Below, piece after piece: positions 1 to 6,086 of a stretch of DNA of 10,659 nt. Position numbers and translations under genes: made by a program. Position 1 is the stretch's first letter; each line of letters starts with the position of its first letter. This DNA comes from an uncultured Alistipes sp. GTDB lineage: Bacteria; Bacteroidota; Bacteroidia; Bacteroidales; Rikenellaceae. Location of the stretch: contig URRP01000051.1 in assembly GCA_900550375.1 (NCBI GenBank), positions 1 to 10,659 of the forward strand, in the 5' to 3' direction. The notes under the pieces are model-generated. The model was not told the origin of the DNA. It saw only the letters and a program-made list of their open reading frames with translations, and searched no databases.

Positions 1-53
1 CCGGCGCCGGTCATCTTGCGGAGCTTCATTACATCAGCAGCTTTGATTTCCAT
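1..53 (-). CDS. tsf: Elongation factor Ts (EF-Ts), N-terminal fragment cut by the window edge
   Basis: Only the first 17 codons are present, reading MEIKAADVMKLRKMTGA toward the left edge. EF-Ts is the cytoplasmic nucleotide-exchange factor that recycles EF-Tu from its GDP to its GTP form. The fragment matches the start of the family's N-terminal UBA-like domain, in which the Val-x-x-Leu-Arg-x-x-Thr-Gly-Ala pattern is highly conserved. The ATG lies 44 bp after the rpsB stop, and rpsB-tsf is the near-universal bacterial order, so co-transcription is expected. An AAAGGA stretch about 6 nt before the ATG is one of the few Shine-Dalgarno-like sequences in the window. The rest of the gene lies outside, so intactness cannot be judged. 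Confidence 0.9.
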   Translation of the reverse strand, partial: MEIKAADVMKLRKMTGA

Positions 54-97
54 AATTATCCTTTCTTTAATAAAGTGTTACTGTTTTCTCTCGGGAG

Positions 98-1012
98 TTA
101 CTCGGCCTGCGCCTCGGCGGCAGCCTCGACCTTCTCGGCTGCGGCTTCGACCTCTTCAACGACAGCCTCAGCCTGCTCGGTTGCAGCTACGACCTCCGCT
201 AAGGCAGCCTCTTCGGCATCGATCGTGGCCTTGACAGCCTTCTTGATGCGAGGTTTACCCTCCTTCTTCGGTGCACCCTCCTCTTCGGAAACGACACCCT
301 CCTGAGCCTCCTTCTCCTTCTCGAGACGGCGCTCCTCGGTGCCCTCGGCAACAGCGGCGCAGATGGCATTCAGAATCACAGCGATTGAATTCGACGCATC
401 GTCATTTGCAGGAATAACGTAATCGATGTCGGTTGGATCACAACAAGTATCTACTATTGCAAATACGGGGATATTCAATCGTTTGGCCTCTTTGACCGCA
501 TTGGACTCCTTCATCACGTCGACCACGAACAGGGCCGCCGGAAGACGGGTCAGATCGGCGATGGAGCCGAGGTTCTTTTCCAGCTTCGCGCGCTGACGCT
601 CGATCTGGAGTTTCTCGCGCTTGGAGAAATTATTGAATGTGCCGTCGGCGTTCATCTTGTCGATGGTCGCCATCTTCTTGACGGCTTTGCGTATCGTGGG
701 GAAATTGGTAAGCATACCGCCTGCCCAACGTTCGGTAACGTAAGGCATACCGATAGCTGCCACCTTTTCGGCAACAATATCCTTGGCTTGTTTCTTGGTG
801 GCTACGAACAGCACGCGGCGACCGCTCTTGGCGATCTGCTTGATGGCTGCAGCGGCTTCATCGATCTTGAGCACGGTCTTGTGCAGGTCGATGATGTGAA
901 TGCCGTTCTTCTCCATGAAGATGTAGGGAGCCATTTTGGGGTTCCACTTACGCTTCAGGTGACCGAAGTGTGCGCCGGCCTCCAATAATGTATTAAAATC
1001 TGTACGTGACAT
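98..1012 (-). CDS. rpsB: 30S ribosomal protein S2 (uS2) with long Ala/Glu-rich C-terminal tail
   Basis: This is uS2, a late-assembling small-subunit protein needed to bring S1 or its equivalents to the ribosome. Residues 1-223 form the canonical fold. The N-terminal GAHFGHLKRKWNPKM stretch, the WAGGMLTNF motif near 96-104 and VIPANDDASNSI near 199-210 are all typical. Residues 224-304 are an extra tail: a charged segment, a basic patch (KPRIKKAVKAT, 253-263), then an Ala/Glu/Val-rich, probably helical stretch to the end. E. coli S2 has about 240 residues, so the tail adds roughly 60-80. The start at 1012 gives the family's expected N-terminus (MSRTDFNTLLEAGAHFGH). The ATG is preceded by an A/T-rich, SD-less leader. 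The gene lies between rpsI and tsf in one apparent operon. Confidence 0.97.
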   Translation of the reverse strand: MSRTDFNTLLEAGAHFGHLKRKWNPKMAPYIFMEKNGIHIIDLHKTVLKIDEAAAAIKQIAKSGRRVLFVATKKQAKDIVAEKVAAIGMPYVTERWAGGMLTNFPTIRKAVKKMATIDKMNADGTFNNFSKREKLQIERQRAKLEKNLGSIADLTRLPAALFVVDVMKESNAVKEAKRLNIPVFAIVDTCCDPTDIDYVIPANDDASNSIAVILNAICAAVAEGTEERRLEKEKEAQEGVVSEEEGAPKKEGKPRIKKAVKATIDAEEAALAEVVAATEQAEAVVEEVEAAAEKVEAAAEAQAE

Positions 1013-1181
1013 TTTAATTCAACTTTTTAATTTTAATTCTCTTTCTGTCAACTTCTCGGTAGTGGAGCGAACCAATCCGTGAAGTTTTCCGCGACGGGGC
1101 AATCTGCAAGTAGGCATATTATATATGGTCTTGCGGATTTGGAACCCGCGTCGTGCATGCCGAAAATCCGTCCGGTAAGAA
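1013..1181 (-). promoter_or_regulatory. Structured rpsI-rpsB intercistronic leader, candidate S2 autoregulatory element
   Basis: This 169-nt spacer inside a ribosomal-protein operon is far longer than the neighbouring 8-nt rplM-rpsI gap. It contains inverted repeats and no convincing open reading frame or TAnnTTTG-type promoter. The clearest hairpin is 1050-1086: AACTTC pairs with GAAGTT, then CGG/CCG, then TGG/CCA, capped by a 6-nt loop (UUCGCU in the RNA). It ends about 37 nt before the rpsB ATG and has no U-tract, so it is not a terminator. A second structured part lies at 1133-1170. Ribosomal proteins often bind their own mRNA leaders, and S2 does so in gamma-proteobacteria. A similar role here is inference from position and structure. 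Confidence 0.5.
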
Positions 1182-1568
1182 TTAACGCTTACTGAACTGG
1201 AACTTGCGACGTGCGCCCGGCTGACCCGGCTTCTTACGTTCAACCTCGCGCGGGTCACGCATGAGGAATCCGGCCTTCTTCAGCACCGGACGCATCTCAA
1301 CGTCGATCTCGCACAGCGCGCGTGCGATGCCCAGACGAGCGGCCTCGGCCTGTCCCTTGATACCGCCGCCATCGAGATTGATGACGATGTCGTAGTTCTC
1401 GACGGTGTTGGTAGCCAGCAGGGGCTGCTTCACCTGGAACTGAAGGATATCGAGCGGGAAGTATACCTCGAGAGCCTTACGGTTGATTGTAATCTGACCT
1501 TTACCCGGCTTTACGAAAACGCGGGCGACAGCGGCCTTACGTCGACCTACGGTGTTTACAATTTCCAT
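1182..1568 (-). CDS. rpsI: 30S ribosomal protein S9 (uS9)
   Basis: uS9 sits in the head of the small subunit. Its extended C-terminal tail reaches toward the P-site tRNA, and the last arginine contacts the tRNA anticodon stem-loop. The 128-residue length is normal. The N-terminus has the VGRRKAAVARVFV motif (7-19), the middle has GGGIKGQAEAARLGIARAL (67-85), and the protein ends in ARRKFQFSKR with the functional terminal Arg. The start at 1568 is 8 nt after the rplM stop, behind a purine-rich GAAGAG. The rplM-rpsI pair is co-transcribed in almost all bacteria. Nothing is unusual in the coding sequence. Confidence 0.98.
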   Translation of the reverse strand: MEIVNTVGRRKAAVARVFVKPGKGQITINRKALEVYFPLDILQFQVKQPLLATNTVENYDIVINLDGGGIKGQAEAARLGIARALCEIDVEMRPVLKKAGFLMRDPREVERKKPGQPGARRKFQFSKR

Positions 1569-1576
1569 AACTCTTC

Positions 1577-2032
1577 TTACTTAATCTCGTTCAACTTAAT
1601 TGCTTTGGGGTTCTGCGCGGCATGGGGATGCTCCGAACCGGCATACACCTTGAGGTTCTTGAAGATAGCCTCGCCCAGACGGGTCTTGGGAAGCATACCG
1701 CGAACGGCCTCTTCGATCACGAACTCAGGCTTCTTCTTCAGGTAGTCCTGAGCGGTTGCGAAACGCTGTCCGCCGGGATAACCCGTGTGTCGTACATAGA
1801 CCTTCTCGGTCAGTTTGTCGCCCGTGAGCTTCACCTTCTCCGCATTGATGACGATGACGTAGTCACCGCAATCGACGTGGGGCGTGTAGCTGGGCTTGTT
1901 CTTGCCGCGGAGGATCTTGGCGATCTGCGATGCAAGACGTCCCAACACCTCGTTCGTCGCATCTATCACCACCCATTCCTTGGTGACGGTAGCTGCATTC
2001 GCCGAGATTGTTTTGTAGCTTAATGAATCCAC
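1577..2032 (-). CDS. rplM: 50S ribosomal protein L13 (uL13), GTG start
   Basis: uL13 is an early-assembling large-subunit protein and the first gene of this operon. The 151-residue product has the hallmarks TKEWVVIDATNEVLGRLAS (17-35), HVDCGDYVIVINAEKV and RHTGYPGGQR, then the AVRGMLPKTRLG segment. The encoded start codon is GTG (bases 2032-2030). I prefer it because the resulting N-terminus MDSLSYKTISANAATVTKEW resembles the Bacteroidales L13 N-terminus as I remember it, and no ATG lies between the promoter and this codon in frame. A Bacteroidota-type promoter begins about 60 bp upstream. No Shine-Dalgarno is visible; the leader is A/T-rich (AATTAAACGTAAACAAA). Confidence 0.97.
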   Translation of the reverse strand: MDSLSYKTISANAATVTKEWVVIDATNEVLGRLASQIAKILRGKNKPSYTPHVDCGDYVIVINAEKVKLTGDKLTEKVYVRHTGYPGGQRFATAQDYLKKKPEFVIEEAVRGMLPKTRLGEAIFKNLKVYAGSEHPHAAQNPKAIKLNEIK

Positions 2033-2075
2033 TTTGTTTACGTTTAATTAATACTTGTTGTTAATTGATCCAATT

Positions 2076-2089
2076 CCCGCTTTTACGGG
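2076..2089 (-). promoter_or_regulatory. Small hairpin in the rplM 5' leader
   Basis: The RNA strand reads CCCG-UAAAAG-CGGG, a perfect 4-bp GC stem with a 6-nt loop, within a few bases of the predicted transcription start. L13 represses its own operon in some bacteria, so a leader structure would make sense. This one is small, and it may only stabilise the 5' end of the mRNA. Confidence 0.3.
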
Positions 2090-2093
2090 TGCG

Positions 2094-2125
2094 CAAAGTT
2101 AGTAATAATTTTCCAAAACGACAAC
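2094..2125 (-). promoter_or_regulatory. Promoter of the rplM-rpsI-rpsB-tsf operon, Bacteroidota type
   Basis: On the minus strand, TAACTTTG (2101-2094) matches the Bacteroidota -7 consensus TAnnTTTG exactly. GTTG (2125-2122), a near match to TTTG, lies 20 bp upstream. This is the usual spacing for the primary sigma factor of this phylum. The predicted start is near 2087-2089, giving a leader of roughly 55 nt before the GTG of rplM. Confidence 0.7.
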
Positions 2126-2155
2126 ATCGGCCTAAAAATAAAAACTTTCCGGCCG

Positions 2156-2193
2156 AAAAAAAGAGGCATCCGCCCTCTTCGAGAGACGGATGC
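2156..2193 (-). terminator. Rho-independent terminator of the meaB transcription unit
   Basis: On the minus strand a perfect 7-bp stem, GCATCCG (2193-2187) with CGGATGC (2172-2166), can be extended by an inner CTC/GAG pairing. It is followed by CTC and then seven T residues (2162-2156). It lies about 35 nt after the meaB stop and just before the rplM promoter, so it insulates the ribosomal operon from meaB read-through. Confidence 0.85.
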
Positions 2194-2205
2194 ATCAGTA
2201 TACAT

Positions 2206-2225
2206 TTCCGCAAGGCGGAACCGCC
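2206..2225 (-). repeat. Overlapping short palindromes directly after the meaB stop
   Basis: TTCCGC-AAG-GCGGAA (2206-2220) and GGCGG-AA-CCGCC (2214-2225) share bases, so only one can fold at a time. They lie between the meaB stop and the main terminator and probably act as an accessory 3' stem that protects the mRNA end. No T-tract follows, so they are not a terminator alone. Confidence 0.45.
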
Positions 2226-3344
2226 TTACTTCGACTTCTCGTCGAAATAGAGATCGAGCAGCCGCTTGGCGGCGATGAACGAGCTGAGCTTGTCGTCGAG
2301 CACCTGCCTTTCGAGTACAGCGATCTCGCCTTCGATGCACGGGTCCTGATAGAAACTATTCTTCAGCGTTTCGTCGATCGTCTCGTACATCCAGTACTTG
2401 TTCTGCCGGTTGCGGTTGTGCTGAAAAAAGCCGTTGGCCTGCGTATGATCCAGAAACTCCTCGACGCCCTTCCACACCTCTTCGAGTCCCGCTCCCGAGA
2501 CCGCCGAACAGGTATAGACCTTGGGCCGCCACTGCGATTCGGGGAGAGGAAAGAGACGCAAAGCACTCTGAAACTGCGTCTTCGCCAGATCGGCCTTGTG
2601 AATGTTTTCACCGTCGGCCTTGGTGATGACCATCAGATCGGCCATCTCCATGATGCCGCGCTTGATGCCCTGCAATTCGTCGCCGGCGCCCGAAATCTGC
2701 AACAGCATGAACAGATCGACCATCGAATGCACGGCCGTCTCCGACTGTCCGACGCCCACCGTCTCGATGAAGATCACGTCGAAGCCCGCCGCTTCGCACA
2801 ACACGATGGTTTCGCGGGTTTTGCGCGCCACACCGCCCAGCGAGCCTGCCGACGGCGAAGGCCGGATAAAGACGTCGGGATTGGTCGAAATGCTCTCCAT
2901 GCGGGTCTTGTCGCCCAGAATCGAACCGCCGCTGCGCTCCGAACTGGGATCGATAGCCAATACGGCCAGCCTGTGCCGCAGCGAGGTCACCTTATTGCCG
3001 ATCGCCTCGATAAAGGTCGACTTGCCGGCCCCCGGCACACCGGTGATACCGATGCGCACCGACCGTCCGGCATGGGGCAGACAGCGCTCGATGATCTCCT
3101 GCGCCTGCGCATAATGGTCGGGATTGCTGCTTTCGATCAGCGTGATGGCCCGCGACAGCGTGGTGATATTTCCTTCGAGAATACCCGTTACATACTCCTC
3201 GGTCGAGAGGCGCCGCTTCTTCTTACGGGTGAAATAGGGGTTGACGATCGGTTGGTCTGAAACGCCTTCCGTTACGGAAAGAGCGGAATAGTGATGATGA
3301 TCGACATACTCTTTCTCGTAGTGATCTATTTTCGTGAAACTCAT
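2226..3344 (-). CDS. meaB: MeaB/ArgK-type G3E GTPase, chaperone of methylmalonyl-CoA mutase
   Basis: MeaB is a cytoplasmic SIMIBI-class GTPase. It binds B12-dependent methylmalonyl-CoA mutase, gates cobalamin loading and protects the enzyme from inactivation. The 372-residue product has a helical N-terminal region, the P-loop GVPGAGKS (102-109), the AIDPSSERSGGSILGDKTRM segment (130-149), the G3/switch region ETVGVGQSE (194-202) and the base-recognition motif TKAD (241-244, in place of NKxD). A helical C-terminal dimerisation segment follows. The older name ArgK (arginine transport kinase) is a misannotation for this family. The ATG is 5 bp after the stop of the thioredoxin-like gene, so the two are probably one transcript. 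The propionate operon starts on the opposite strand just beyond that gene. The mutase subunits are not in the window. Confidence 0.95.
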   Translation of the reverse strand: MSFTKIDHYEKEYVDHHHYSALSVTEGVSDQPIVNPYFTRKKKRRLSTEEYVTGILEGNITTLSRAITLIESSNPDHYAQAQEIIERCLPHAGRSVRIGITGVPGAGKSTFIEAIGNKVTSLRHRLAVLAIDPSSERSGGSILGDKTRMESISTNPDVFIRPSPSAGSLGGVARKTRETIVLCEAAGFDVIFIETVGVGQSETAVHSMVDLFMLLQISGAGDELQGIKRGIMEMADLMVITKADGENIHKADLAKTQFQSALRLFPLPESQWRPKVYTCSAVSGAGLEEVWKGVEEFLDHTQANGFFQHNRNRQNKYWMYETIDETLKNSFYQDPCIEGEIAVLERQVLDDKLSSFIAAKRLLDLYFDEKSK

Positions 3345-3349
3345 ATGGT

Positions 3350-3808
3350 TTACAGATTTGACTCAAGTACAACTTCGGTCAGCTGGCGCGGATTTCCCAT
3401 CCACAGCGCACGGCCCTTTGCCGAGACCAGCACACCGAAAGGCAGGTATTGGACATCGTAGGCGGCAAAGCTGCGGCCGTTGTCGTCGAAGGCGACCGTC
3501 AGATTACCCTTGGCGTAAGGACGGAGGAGCGCTTCGACGGTCTCGCGGCTCTCCTTGGCGACGACCACGACACTGATCCGGTCGCCGAATTTCCCTCCCA
3601 GCGCCTGCAAATAAGCGAGCGATTCGACGGACGGACGACTCGCAGAGTGGAAAAAGACGAGCAGCGCCGTGCGCCCCTGCACCGGTGCGCGATTGTCCAG
3701 CCACGATTCGACCTTCAGATCGGGTGTTTTTTCACCCAATGCGACCTTCTGTGCCGCAGCGGTCAGCGTCCACGACAGGAGGAACAGAGCAAGAAAAATA
3801 CGTTTCAT
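3350..3808 (-). CDS. Exported thioredoxin-fold protein lacking cysteines (TlpA/AhpC-like)
   Basis: The start at 3808 gives a 152-residue protein with a clear signal peptide: MKR, a hydrophobic core (IFLALFLLSWTL), then TAAAQ as a likely cleavage region near 19-20. An upstream in-frame ATG at 3892 would bury this signal and precede the promoter, so I rejected it. The mature part looks like a TlpA/thioredoxin fold: GEKTPDLKVESWL near the N-terminus, beta strand TALLVFF before the active-site helix, and YLPFGVLVSAKGRALW near the usual cis-proline (the P of YLPFG). The CxxC position reads SRPS and the mature protein has no cysteine at all, so a disulfide role is unlikely. It may be a structural or binding relative. 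A promoter lies 17 bp upstream, and meaB follows 5 bp after the stop. No functional link with MeaB is known to me. Confidence 0.8.
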   Translation of the reverse strand: MKRIFLALFLLSWTLTAAAQKVALGEKTPDLKVESWLDNRAPVQGRTALLVFFHSASRPSVESLAYLQALGGKFGDRISVVVVAKESRETVEALLRPYAKGNLTVAFDDNGRSFAAYDVQYLPFGVLVSAKGRALWMGNPRQLTEVVLESNL

Positions 3809-3824
3809 AGCCGTTGTTTTGCAG

Positions 3825-3856
3825 CGAAGGTAGCGATTTTTTACCTTCCGTGCTAA
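3825..3856 (-). promoter_or_regulatory. Promoter of the thioredoxin-like gene and meaB
   Basis: On the minus strand TACCTTCG (3832-3825) matches the -7 consensus TAnnTTTG with one mismatch. TTAG (3856-3853) matches TTTG with one mismatch, 20 bp upstream. The predicted start lies about 10 nt before the ATG at 3808, giving a very short leader. A perfect 7-bp inverted repeat (3826-3832 with 3842-3848) overlaps the -7 element. Confidence 0.6.
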
Positions 3857-3872
3857 TTTTTCGCAGGTTTTC

Positions 3873-3883
3873 GGTTCGGAACC
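3873..3883. repeat. 11-bp palindrome in the divergent meaB/mce intergenic region
   Basis: GGTTC-G-GAACC is a perfect 5-bp inverted repeat around one base. It is about 20 bp upstream of the minus-strand -33 box and about 120 bp upstream of the plus-strand promoter. It could be a regulator-binding site between the two divergent units, but a palindrome this short can occur by chance. I see nothing else definite in 3893-4000. Confidence 0.25.
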
Positions 3884-4000
3884 TTCGCACAATGGCGGAG
3901 CGATATCGTCAAAGAGGGCCCCGATAGCGGAAAAGACCGTCGCAAATACCGGTAAAGGCCGTTTGGGTAAGATTTTTCGAATAGATTTCCCTCAAATAAT

Positions 4001-4031
4001 TATGTTTTTTAAAATATTAGAATTACTTTTG
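4001..4031 (+). promoter_or_regulatory. Promoter of the mce-mmdADCB operon, Bacteroidota type
   Basis: TACTTTTG (4024-4031) is an exact TAnnTTTG -7 element. TATG (4001-4004) lies 19 bp upstream as a one-mismatch -33 box in an A/T-rich stretch. The predicted start near 4038 leaves a leader of about 58 nt before the mce ATG, with no Shine-Dalgarno at the usual distance. Confidence 0.7.
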
Positions 4032-4095
4032 TATGCGCAAAAACGGGCGTTAAGGAGATTTCAAATTTCAACAACCTAAATAAAAATTCTTTGTT

Positions 4096-4506
4096 ATGGA
4101 AGTATCTCACATTGAGCATCTTGGCATCGCAGTAAAAAGCCTCGATGAAGCGATCCCCTACTGGGAGAACGTACTGGGTCTGAAATGTTACGCTGTCGAG
4201 GAAGTGCCCGACCAGAAGGTTCGCACCGCATTCTTCAAATTGGGTCAAACCAAGATCGAGCTGCTCGAACCGACTTCGGAAGATTCGACGATCGCCGGGT
4301 TCATCGAGAAACGCGGCATCGGCATCCACCACATGGCGCTCGCCGTCAAGAACATCGAGGAGCAGCTCGCCGACGCCGAAGCCAAAGGCATCCGTCTGAT
4401 CGACAAGGCTCCGCGCAAAGGCGCCGAAGGCATGACCATCGCGTTCCTGCACCCGAAATCGACGCAGGGCATCCTGACCGAACTTTGCGAGGACAAGAAC
4501 AACTAA
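4096..4506 (+). CDS. mce: Methylmalonyl-CoA epimerase (VOC/glyoxalase fold)
   Basis: This small metalloenzyme interconverts (R)- and (S)-methylmalonyl-CoA, linking the mutase product to the decarboxylase substrate. The 136-residue length is normal. Two beta-alpha-beta-beta-beta VOC modules are visible: IEHLGIAVKSLDEAIPYW (6-23) opens the first and GIHHMALAVKNIEEQL (76-91) the second. By alignment from memory the metal ligands are His8, Glu55 (in IELLEP), His78 or His79, and Glu129 (in ILTEL). FLHPKSTQGIL (118-127) is also a family signature. It is first in the operon, 16 bp before mmdA, and uses the ATG at 4096 after an A/T-rich leader. Other VOC enzymes are possible from the fold alone, but the motifs and context make the epimerase call firm. 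Confidence 0.95.
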   Translation: MEVSHIEHLGIAVKSLDEAIPYWENVLGLKCYAVEEVPDQKVRTAFFKLGQTKIELLEPTSEDSTIAGFIEKRGIGIHHMALAVKNIEEQLADAEAKGIRLIDKAPRKGAEGMTIAFLHPKSTQGILTELCEDKNN

Positions 4507-4522
4507 TCAAATTACGATAACC

Positions 4523-6085
4523 ATGAGTGAAATTCAAAATAAGATAAATACGCTCATCGAGAACCGCGAGAAAGCCCGCATGGGCGGCGGTCAGAAGCGA
4601 ATCGATGCGCAGCACGACAAGGGAAAATACACCGCCCGCGAGCGTATCCAGATGCTGCTCGACGAAGGGTCGTTCGAGGAGTTCGATATGTTCGTCACGC
4701 ACCGCTGCTACGATTTCGGCATGGACAAGAGCCATACCTTCGGCGACGGCGTCGTAACGGGATACGGTACGATCGACGGCCGTCTGGTCTATGTCTTCGC
4801 ACAGGACTTTACGGTAACGGCAGGCTCGCTGTCGCTGTCTATGTCGGACAAAATCTGCAAGGTGATGGATATGGCTCTGCGCAACGGCGCGCCCTGCATC
4901 GGACTCAACGACTCGGGCGGCGCCCGTATCCAAGAGGGCATCAACGCCTTGGCCGGTTACGCCAATATCTTCCAGCGCAACGTGATGGCTTCGGGCGTCA
5001 TTCCCCAGATTTCGGCCATCTTCGGTCCCTGCGCGGGCGGCGCAGTCTATTCGCCGGCACTGACCGACTTCATCATCATGAAGAAGGAGACCTCGAACAT
5101 GTTCCTCACCGGCCCGAAGGTCGTGAAGACCGTTACGGGCGAGGATGTAACGCAGGAGCAGCTGGGCGGCGCCATCATGCACACGACCAAGTCGGGCGTG
5201 GCGCAGTTCGCCGTCGACACCGAGGAGGAGGGCATCGGCCTGATCCGCAAGCTGCTCTCTTACATGCCGCAGAACAACATGGAGGATGCACCGCTGGCTA
5301 CGTGCAACGATTCGATCACACGTCTGGACAATTCGCTCAACGAGATTATCCCCGATTCGCCCAACAAGGCATACGACATGACCGAGGTAATCAAGGCGAT
5401 CGTCGACAACGGCGAATTCCTCGAATCGGCAGCCAACTACGCCAAGAACATCATCACCTGCTTCGCCCGCTTCAACGGACAGTCGGTCGGCATCATCGCT
5501 AATCAGCCGAAGTTCATGGCCGGCGTTCTGGACATCAACGCCAGCCGCAAGGCGGCGCGCTTCGTACGGTTCTGCGACGCCTTCAACATTCCGCTGGTCA
5601 CGCTGGTAGACGTTCCGGGCTTCCTGCCGGGTACGACGCAGGAGTACGGCGGCGTCATCACCCACGGCGCGAAGCTGCTCTTCGCCTACTGCGAGGCGAC
5701 GGTACCGAAGATCACCGTCACGCTGCGCAAGGCATACGGCGGCGCCTATATCGTAATGTCGTCGAAGCACATCCGCGGCGATATCAACTACGCATGGCCT
5801 TCGGCCGAGATCGCCGTGATGGGTGCAAGCGGCGCCGTAGGCGTTCTTCACGCCAAGGAGGTGGCCGCGATCGAGAATCCCGAAGAGCGCGCCAAGTTCG
5901 TGGCCGAGAAGGAGCAGGAGTACAACGATAAGTTCTCGAATCCCTACAACGCCGCCCGCTACGGCTATATCGACGACGTGATCGAACCGCGCAACACGCG
6001 TTTCCGTATCATCCGCGCCTTGCAGGCTCTCTCGACCAAGCGGTTGCAGAATCCTGCGAAGAAACATTCAAACATTCCGTTGTAG
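4523..6085 (+). CDS. mmdA: Methylmalonyl-CoA decarboxylase alpha subunit (carboxyltransferase)
   Basis: MmdA transfers the carboxyl group from (S)-methylmalonyl-CoA to biotin on the carrier subunit, releasing propionyl-CoA in the cytoplasm. The 520-residue protein has two crotonase-like domains of the acyl-CoA carboxyltransferase family. Key elements are SGGARIQEG (131-139, first oxyanion hole), GPCAGGAVYSPA (168-179), TGPKVVKTVTGEDV (196-209) and GGAYIVM (406-412, second oxyanion hole). DVPGFLPGTTQEYGG lies before the latter. The C-terminus ends in KRLQNPAKKHSNIPL, typical of propionyl-/methylmalonyl-CoA enzymes. Sequence alone cannot separate MmdA from the beta subunit of propionyl-CoA carboxylase. 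The downstream OadG- and OadB-like genes and the lack of a biotin carboxylase decide for the decarboxylase. Its stop is one base before the mmdD ATG, suggesting translational coupling. Confidence 0.95.
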   Translation: MSEIQNKINTLIENREKARMGGGQKRIDAQHDKGKYTARERIQMLLDEGSFEEFDMFVTHRCYDFGMDKSHTFGDGVVTGYGTIDGRLVYVFAQDFTVTAGSLSLSMSDKICKVMDMALRNGAPCIGLNDSGGARIQEGINALAGYANIFQRNVMASGVIPQISAIFGPCAGGAVYSPALTDFIIMKKETSNMFLTGPKVVKTVTGEDVTQEQLGGAIMHTTKSGVAQFAVDTEEEGIGLIRKLLSYMPQNNMEDAPLATCNDSITRLDNSLNEIIPDSPNKAYDMTEVIKAIVDNGEFLESAANYAKNIITCFARFNGQSVGIIANQPKFMAGVLDINASRKAARFVRFCDAFNIPLVTLVDVPGFLPGTTQEYGGVITHGAKLLFAYCEATVPKITVTLRKAYGGAYIVMSSKHIRGDINYAWPSAEIAVMGASGAVGVLHAKEVAAIENPEERAKFVAEKEQEYNDKFSNPYNAARYGYIDDVIEPRNTRFRIIRALQALSTKRLQNPAKKHSNIPL

Positions 6086-6086
6086 C

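Noticed and set aside
1133..1149. T-arm-like GCGGG-loop-TCCGC on the minus strand, hinting at a tRNA
   Set aside because: Loop position 57 is C where a purine is expected, and no anticodon arm, D arm or acceptor stem can be found around it.
1019..1258. 79-residue minus-strand frame covering the rpsI-rpsB spacer
   Set aside because: It starts inside rpsI out of frame, has a very Arg/Ser-rich composition, and runs through the hairpin region. It looks like chance.
2190..3260. 356-residue plus-strand open frame over meaB
   Set aside because: It is opposite a meaB gene with intact GTPase motifs, and its own translation shows no domain.
3809..3892. Upstream in-frame ATG extending the thioredoxin-like protein to 180 residues
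   Set aside because: It would place 28 charged residues before a clear signal peptide, and it lies upstream of the predicted promoter.
4346..6067. 573-residue open frame antisense to mce/mmdA
   Set aside because: The opposite strand encodes clear, full-length Mce and MmdA. The antisense translation is rich in Arg, Asp, His and Val with no recognisable motif, as expected from codon bias in GC-rich DNA.
4523..6085. Propionyl-CoA carboxylase beta subunit as the identity of MmdA
   Set aside because: The sequence alone allows it, but the operon has the Na+ pump and anchor subunits and no biotin carboxylase, so the decarboxylase fits better.
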